Shown piece after piece: positions 22,698 to 26,657 of a stretch of DNA of 26,657 bases. Within the stretch, counting starts at the first letter, position 1. Every line of letters starts with the position of its first letter. Under the pieces are notes generated by a model. That model did no database searches. It had not been told where the DNA came from and saw only the letters and a program-made list of their open reading frames with translations. Source of the DNA: JBGPYB01 sp041493035 (lineage in GTDB: Bacteria; Acidobacteriota; Vicinamibacteria; Fen-336); NCBI GenBank assembly GCA_041493035.1, contig JBGPYB010000059.1:1-26657 (forward strand), read 5' to 3'. The translations under genes and the position numbers were made by a program.

Positions 22698-22805
22698 TCA
22701 GGCAACCCGCGGCTTGACGCGAGCCTCCACGCGCTTCCAGGTCGTCCGCCGGGAGAGGCGGAGCTCATAGTCGGACTGCAGGTCGAGCCAGATCTCGGGC
22801 GACAG
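22698..22805 (-). pseudogene. HigA antitoxin C-terminal relic
   Basis: Read on the minus strand this gives SPEIWLDLQSDYELRLSRR then TTWKRVEARVKPRVA and a stop. That is almost the same as the C-terminus of the intact HigA at 24034-24333 (SPEIWLELQSDYDLRLARR...). Everything upstream, including the helix-turn-helix, start codon and any toxin, is missing, and an in-frame stop lies just before the homology. It marks a second, lost copy of the 24034-24621 module. Confidence 0.85.
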
Positions 22806-23168
22806 TCAGGGCTCTTCCGATCCGGCTGCCAGGACGTGGGGGATCTGCTTCGCGGCGGCGGGGGTGAACTGGAGAAGGCACCGGAAGGCCGCGGCGTGGG
22901 GCCCCGGCGCCGGCCGGGGCGCGATGTAGAGCGCAGCCACGAGATCGCGCCAGCGCAGGAGCTCACGCCGCAATCCCCGTCGGCTTCGCGTGGCGACGGT
23001 CAGGTCGACGAGGCGCAGAACGCGCTCGTAGGTTCTCTGGAGCGAGGGCCGGTTCTCCGCGGCGAGGAGACTCGAGGCCCGGTTCATCTCGTTGGCGATC
23101 ATCAGGATCTGCTGGTCGAGATCGAAGCGCGCCCAGCGCTCGGCCGTCAGCGACGCGTGCTGGGTCAT
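22806..23168 (-). CDS. Small helical protein paired with DUF5674-like protein
   Basis: 120 residues, function not recognised. The centre (WARFDLDQQILMIANEMNRA, RTYERVLRLVDLTVATRSRR, ELLRWRDLVAALYI) is strongly amphipathic and probably forms a three- to four-helix bundle; it is rich in Arg and Leu, with no signal or membrane segment. Its ATG overlaps the stop of the upstream DUF5674-like gene by 4 bases (ATGA, 23165-23168), so the two are translationally coupled and probably act together. The size, overlap and surroundings (TA modules on both sides) resemble a toxin-antitoxin pair, but this is inference only. Its stop codon lies directly at the edge of the HigA relic. Confidence 0.7.
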   Translation of the reverse strand: MTQHASLTAERWARFDLDQQILMIANEMNRASSLLAAENRPSLQRTYERVLRLVDLTVATRSRRGLRRELLRWRDLVAALYIAPRPAPGPHAAAFRCLLQFTPAAAKQIPHVLAAGSEEP

Positions 23169-23548
23169 TCCAGGGGCTCGCCCCGACCGATCAGCGCGAA
23201 GGTGATCTCGCGCACCCTCGCCCGCGCGTCCTCGCCCTCGATGAGCATGCTACGGTTGCCCTGCGCCGGCCGGATGTTGATGAGCGACGTGTACTCGATG
23301 CAGCCGTCTTCTCCACGCCCCGGATAGTAGTTGGCGCCCCAGAGGTCGTCCTGCCGACTGCCCTTCTCGAGGAGCAGGGCCTCTTCGTCGGCGTGGAGCT
23401 CGCCGCCCACCGCAGCCACGCCGCGGGCGACGTCCACCACGTACTTGACCATGTCCTCGAAGTGTCGCTCCACCAGCCGCCGAAGCTCGGTGCGGTCGAG
23501 GCGGGTCTCGACGAAGACGATGTCGGGCTCGGAGTTCTCATCCGTCAT
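23165..23548 (-). CDS. DUF5674-like protein
   Basis: 127 residues from ATG 23548; an in-frame start at 23620 is less likely because conservation should begin after MTDENSEPDIVFVETRLD. The core AAVGGELHADEEALLLEKGS, with RQDDLWGANYYPG and IEYTSLINIRPAQGNRSM, is what I recall of the uncharacterised DUF5674 family, which has invariant Glu/His and the INIRPxQGNRS motif. No function is established. The conserved acidic and polar residues could form an active site or nucleic-acid interface. It is the first gene of a two-gene operon with the helical protein at 22806. No clear ribosome site is seen. Confidence 0.72.
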   Translation of the reverse strand: MTDENSEPDIVFVETRLDRTELRRLVERHFEDMVKYVVDVARGVAAVGGELHADEEALLLEKGSRQDDLWGANYYPGRGEDGCIEYTSLINIRPAQGNRSMLIEGEDARARVREITFALIGRGEPLE

Positions 23549-23615
23549 CAGCGCGGGGTCCCATTCTATCCCGGGCCGCCAATTCCGGCCCGAGTCCTCT
23601 CCTGGAGCGATGCGG

Positions 23616-24016
23616 TACAATTCCCGCTCAAGCCAGCCGTCTGCGTTCGAAGCACTTCATCCCTTCGCGCAGGTCCGGAGGCCCCCAATCCTGATCGCCC
23701 AGAGGGTCGCTCACTACCAAGGCCGGAAGTGTACGTGGTGCCGTTCCCCGGGAGGGGACCCAAGTCCCAGGTCTCGACGACGGGAGGGTGGCTGGCCCGT
23801 TTCAGCCGCAAAGAATTGTTCTATGCGACGCTGGCGAACCGGTTGATGGTGGCCGAGATTCACACGGAACCGAGCTTTGGCGTGGGTTCCGTTCGGTCCT
23901 TGTTTCAGCTGGATTTCCCGAATTGGACGAACTCAGCTCCGCTGTATCTGGCGAAGGTCCTGATCGGCCAGACGGAATCGTCGCCCATCGTGCTCCAGAC
24001 GGGCGCCAGGCCGTAG
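23616..24016 (+). pseudogene. Kinase reduced to promoter, N-terminal stub and propeller C-terminus
   Basis: TACAAT (23616-23621) and a leader with CAGGTCCGGAGG copy the leader of the kinase at 15320. A stub from CTG 23691 (LIAQRVAHY) matches the kinase head for about nine codons. The sequence then switches, in another frame, to EVYVVPFPGRGPKSQVSTTGG and KELFYATLANRLMVAEI, the end of the propeller in kinases like 6555-9242 (EVYVQAFPAGGGKRQVSTGGG, ELFYHALDGTLMAAAV). The tail runs to a stop at 24014-24016. The middle, some 800 codons, is gone, and the junction is out of frame, so no product is expected. It fills the gap between the DUF5674-like and higA genes. Confidence 0.85.
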
Positions 24017-24033
24017 ATCCTTGGGACGACGCC

Positions 24034-24333
24034 TCAGGCCACGCACGTCCGGACGCGCGCCTCGACGCGTTTCCACGTCGTCCTCCGCGCGAGGCGAAGG
24101 TCGTAGTCGGACTGTAGCTCGAGCCAGATCTCGGGCGACACCCCGAAGTACTTGCCGAGCCGGAGCGCCGTGTCCGCCGAAAGAGCGCGCTTGCCGTTCA
24201 GGATCTGGCTGATCCGGTTCGCTGGCACCGCGATGTCCCGGGCGAGCGCGTTGGCGCTGATCCCCAGGGGGCGCATGAACTCCTCCCGGAGAATCTCGCC
24301 TGGGGGAATCGGGTCCAGCTGCTTCCTGCGCAT
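24034..24333 (-). CDS. higA: HigA-family antitoxin (second HigBA module)
   Basis: 99 residues from ATG 24333, with GAGGTGA 4 bases upstream; the ribosome site overlaps the stop of higB. IPPGEILREEFMRPLGISANA and LARDIAVPANRISQILNGKR form the XRE/HigA DNA-binding half, and TALRLGKYFGVSPEIWLELQ with SDYDLRLARR the C-terminal half. It should neutralise the HigB encoded upstream and repress the promoter at 24630-24658. It differs clearly from the HigA at 21796 but is nearly identical at its C-terminus to the relic at 22698-22805. Confidence 0.91.
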   Translation of the reverse strand: MRRKQLDPIPPGEILREEFMRPLGISANALARDIAVPANRISQILNGKRALSADTALRLGKYFGVSPEIWLELQSDYDLRLARRTTWKRVEARVRTCVA

Positions 24334-24342
24334 TACATCACC

Positions 24343-24621
24343 TCAGTGGTAGTCCACGATCTCGACGTCGTGAACTCCGTCTTCCCGCCAGCGAAAGCAG
24401 ATCCGCCACTGGTCGTTGATCCGGATGCTGTACTGACCCTTCCGGTTTCCTCGGAGGGCCTCGAGGCGGTTGCCCGGTGGCACCCTCAGGTCTTGAAGGA
24501 CCCTCGCCCGGCTCAGGTAGAGGAGCTTGCGTCGGGCGGGCCGCTCGATCGAGCGAAACCGCAGCACGAGCTCGTCATGGAACAGGGCTTCAGTCTCGGC
24601 GTCCTTGAAGGACCTGATCAC
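24343..24621 (-). CDS. higB: HigB/RelE-family mRNA interferase toxin (second module)
   Basis: 92 residues from GTG 24621. It shares with the first HigB the core VPPGNRLEAL, NRKGQY, NDQWRICFRW and DVEIVDYH end, while the N-terminal half has diverged (RSFKDAETEALFHDE). It is expected to cut mRNA during translation. HigA follows after 9 bases. The GTG start lies 8 bases from the -10 box, the same plan as in the first module. Confidence 0.91.
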   Translation of the reverse strand: MIRSFKDAETEALFHDELVLRFRSIERPARRKLLYLSRARVLQDLRVPPGNRLEALRGNRKGQYSIRINDQWRICFRWREDGVHDVEIVDYH

Positions 24622-24629
24622 CGACCCCC

Positions 24630-24658
24630 AGGCTAGTACGCATTACGTCATGCGTCAA
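24630..24658 (-). promoter_or_regulatory. higBA promoter with palindromic operator (second module)
   Basis: On the minus strand TTGACG (24653-24658), a 17-base spacer and TAGCCT (24630-24635). The spacer and the edge of the -35 box hold the 18-base palindrome ACGCATTACGTCATGCGT (24638-24655), with a single mismatched pair. Its sequence differs from the operator at 22422-22440, so the two HigA proteins probably do not cross-regulate. Confidence 0.72.
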
Positions 24659-24683
24659 GGCGGCCGCGGTGGCAACGCCGAGG

Positions 24684-24895
24684 TAGAATCGCCGCTCACC
24701 ACCTCACAGACGCGGAGGAGACAGATCCTGATCGGCCAGACCCTCTCCCACTACCGGATCACCGCCGCTATCGGCGCCGGTGGCATGGGGGAGGTCTACC
24801 GCGCCACCGACACGAGGCTCGGCCGCAAGGTGGCGCTGGCCCGGCTTCTCGCTTCGCTCAACCACCCGTGCATCGCGCCTGAGGGTCGGAACTGA
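24684..24895 (+). pseudogene. Kinase promoter and truncated N-terminal head
   Basis: TAGAAT (24684-24689, in GGTAGAATCGCCG) and GGAGGAG precede CTG 24728, which opens LIGQTLSHYRITAAIGAG, GMGEVYRATDTRLGRKVAL and then RLLASLNHPCIA, ending EGRN and TGA at 24893-24895. Compared with the kinase at 6555, about 20 codons carrying the ATP-binding Lys are deleted in frame, and nothing after the first third of the N-lobe remains. It is not a working kinase. It ends one base before the ATG of the next kinase, which may now use this promoter and be translated by coupling. Confidence 0.82.
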
Positions 24896-24896
24896 G

Positions 24897-26657
24897 ATGA
24901 CGCTGAACCCCGGAACGCGACTCGGCCCCTACGAGATCATCGGCCCCATCGGCGCGGGCGGAATGGGGGAGGTGTACCGCGCGCGACACGCGCCTCGAGC
25001 GCGACGTGGCGCTCAAGATCCTGCCCGACGAAGTCTCCGCCGACGCCGAGCGCCGTGCCCGCTTCGAACGCGAAGCCAAGGCTGTGGCGGCGCTGTCGCA
25101 CCCGAACATCCTCGCTATCCACGACGTCGGAGACCACGAGGGCACGGCCTTCGCCGTCATGGAGCTGCTCGAAGGCGAGACGCTGCGCGATCGTCTTTCG
25201 GGTGGGACGTTGCCGGCCCGCAAGGCGGGGGAGATCGGCGCGCAGATCGCCCGCGGCCTGGCCGCCGCTCGCGAGAAGGGCATCGTCCACCGTGACGTGA
25301 AGCCCGAGAACGTGTTCATCACCACGGACGGCCGTGTGAAGTTGCTCGACTTCGGCCTGGCGCGCCAGGAGCGGCCGGCCGAAGACGGCACGCGCTCGCC
25401 GACGCGGACGCGAGGGACGGACCCGGGCACTGTGCTCGGAACCGTGGGGTACATGTCCCCCGAGCAGGTGAAGGGCCTGCCGGCCGACGCGCGCTCGGAC
25501 ATCTTCTCGTTCGGCGCGGTGCTCTTCGAGATGCTCACGGGGCGGCGCGCTTTCAAGCGGGACACGGCGGCCGAGACCATGACCGCTATCCTCAAGGAAG
25601 ATCCGCCGGAGCTGCTGAGCGCGAGCGGCGCATTGCCTGTCGGCCTCGACCGGATCGTGCGCCATTGCCTGGAGAAGCAGCCCGGGGAGCGCTTCCAGTC
25701 CGCGCGCGACCTGGCCTTCGACCTCGAGGCGGCCTTCGGTTCCGGCGCGAGCGGCCCCGCTGGTCCGGCGGCGTCCGCGGCGCGAGCGCAGCGCTGGTGG
25801 CCGCTGGGCGCGGGGCTCGCCCTGCTGGCCGCCGGCTTCGGCGTGGGTCGGCTCGGCCGCGGCGCCCGCGCTACGGGCCCTGCGCCCACCCTCTTCACCC
25901 AGATCACGGATCTGCCCGGCCTCGAGAGCCACCCCAGCCTCTCGCCAGACGGCCGAAGCCTCCTCTACGTGAGCGACGCGCGCGGGAACGACGACGTCTA
26001 CCTGCTGCGAATCGGTGGACGGAAGCCAATCAATCTCACCGAGGACTCCGCCGACGACGACAGCGCCCCTGCCTTCTCGCCCGACGGCAGCCAGATCGCC
26101 TTCCGCTCCGAGCGTGCCGGCGGCGGGATCTTCGTGATGGGCGCCACCGGCGAGTCGGTCCGACGGGTGACGGACTACGGGTTCGACCCCGCCTGGTCGC
26201 CCGACGGCCAGCAACTCGTCGTCGCCACCGAGCCGCTGCGGGATCCCATGTCCCGGAAGGGCGGCAGCCAACTCTGGGCGGTGCGGACGACCGGTGAAGG
26301 CAAGCGCCTGATCAGTGAAGGCGGTGGCATGGGCCCGAAGTGGTCGCCCGACGGCCGCTGGGTCGCGTATTGGGCCGTGCGTCCGTCGACGTGGCAGCGC
26401 GACCTGTGGACGGTGGCCGCAGACGGATCGGGCGCCAAGGCCGGCGCGATCGCGCTGACCGACGATGCATCGATCGACTGGGGCGTCGAGTGGTCCCCCG
26501 ACGGCCGCTTCCTCTACTTCTCGAGCAACCGCGGCGGCACGATGAACCTGCTGCGCATCCCGATCGACCCGCGTTCCGGGGCTGCGCTCGGAGCGCCGGA
26601 GCCGGTGACGACACCGGCCGCGTGGGCAGGCGGCCTGAGCTTCGCCAAAGACGGGAG
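24897..26657 (+). CDS. Ser/Thr kinase with beta-propeller, frameshifted near its start and cut by the window end
   Basis: ATG 24897 encodes MTLNPGTRLGPYEIIGPIGA and GMGEVYRAR. The frame is then lost within the alternating CG run at 24978-24985. A second frame, open from 24985 to the end, continues DTRLERDVALKILPDEV with HRDVKPEN, DFG, SPEQ, a membrane helix (WWPLGAGLALLAAGFGV) and a propeller with repeated SPDGR/WSPDG motifs. A two-base loss (CG) or one-base gain explains it; typical family members read RARDTRLERDVALK without a break. It could be a real null, a slippage-prone switch, or a sequencing error. It belongs to a different subfamily from the MIGxTLAHY kinases. The 3' end is outside the window. 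Confidence 0.82.

Noticed and set aside
1..26657. Insertion sequence or integrase explaining the gene scraps
   Set aside because: No transposase, integrase, terminal inverted repeats or target duplications were recognised; recombination between kinase repeats explains the stubs better.

Overview
The window is high-G+C DNA densely coded on both strands. It holds many eukaryotic-type Ser/Thr kinases fused to TPR, beta-propeller, zinc-ribbon or membrane modules. It also has a CadC-like regulator with the same TPR-type sensor module, a multihaem cytochrome, Tat-exported enzymes and a PEP-CTERM protein. Together these suggest a soil or sediment Acidobacteriota-like bacterium. That is inference from gene content; no rRNA or other marker gene is present.

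Layout. 1-1062: the C-terminal TPR part of a sensor protein, followed at a 4-base overlap by a dead kinase head. 1060-2217 (minus): five-haem cytochrome. 2329-6447: zinc-ribbon kinase with a large multi-pass membrane tail, then a Tat-signal PLP enzyme. 6555-10594: kinase with C-terminal propeller, a second truncated kinase head, and a secreted GH5 glycosidase that begins inside that head. 10734-12048: two convergent toxin-antitoxin (TA) modules (RHH/PIN and AbrB/PIN). 12088-15165: a lower-G+C block with a divergent CadC-like regulator and a PEP-CTERM surface protein. 15320-21257: two tandem kinases with COG5616-type TolB-like plus TPR sensor regions; the second carries that sensor twice. 21286-24621 (minus): PEBP protein, a HigB-HigA module, a HigA relic, a DUF5674-like two-gene module, a kinase reduced to head plus tail, and a second HigB-HigA module. 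24684-26657: a further kinase head relic, then a propeller kinase with a frameshift near its start, cut by the window end.

Two themes stand out. First, the region looks like a kinase nursery. Almost the same promoter, leader and first ~130 coding bases recur before different sensor domains, and four dead copies keep only this 5' end, one of them joined to a propeller tail. This suggests recombination between conserved heads swaps or deletes what lies behind them. Second, four TA modules share a compact promoter plan, with the -10 box only 6-8 bases from the start codon, which predicts leaderless mRNAs. In both higBA modules a palindrome lies between -35 and -10, a natural site for autorepression by HigA. 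No tRNA, rRNA, CRISPR array or transposase was recognised.
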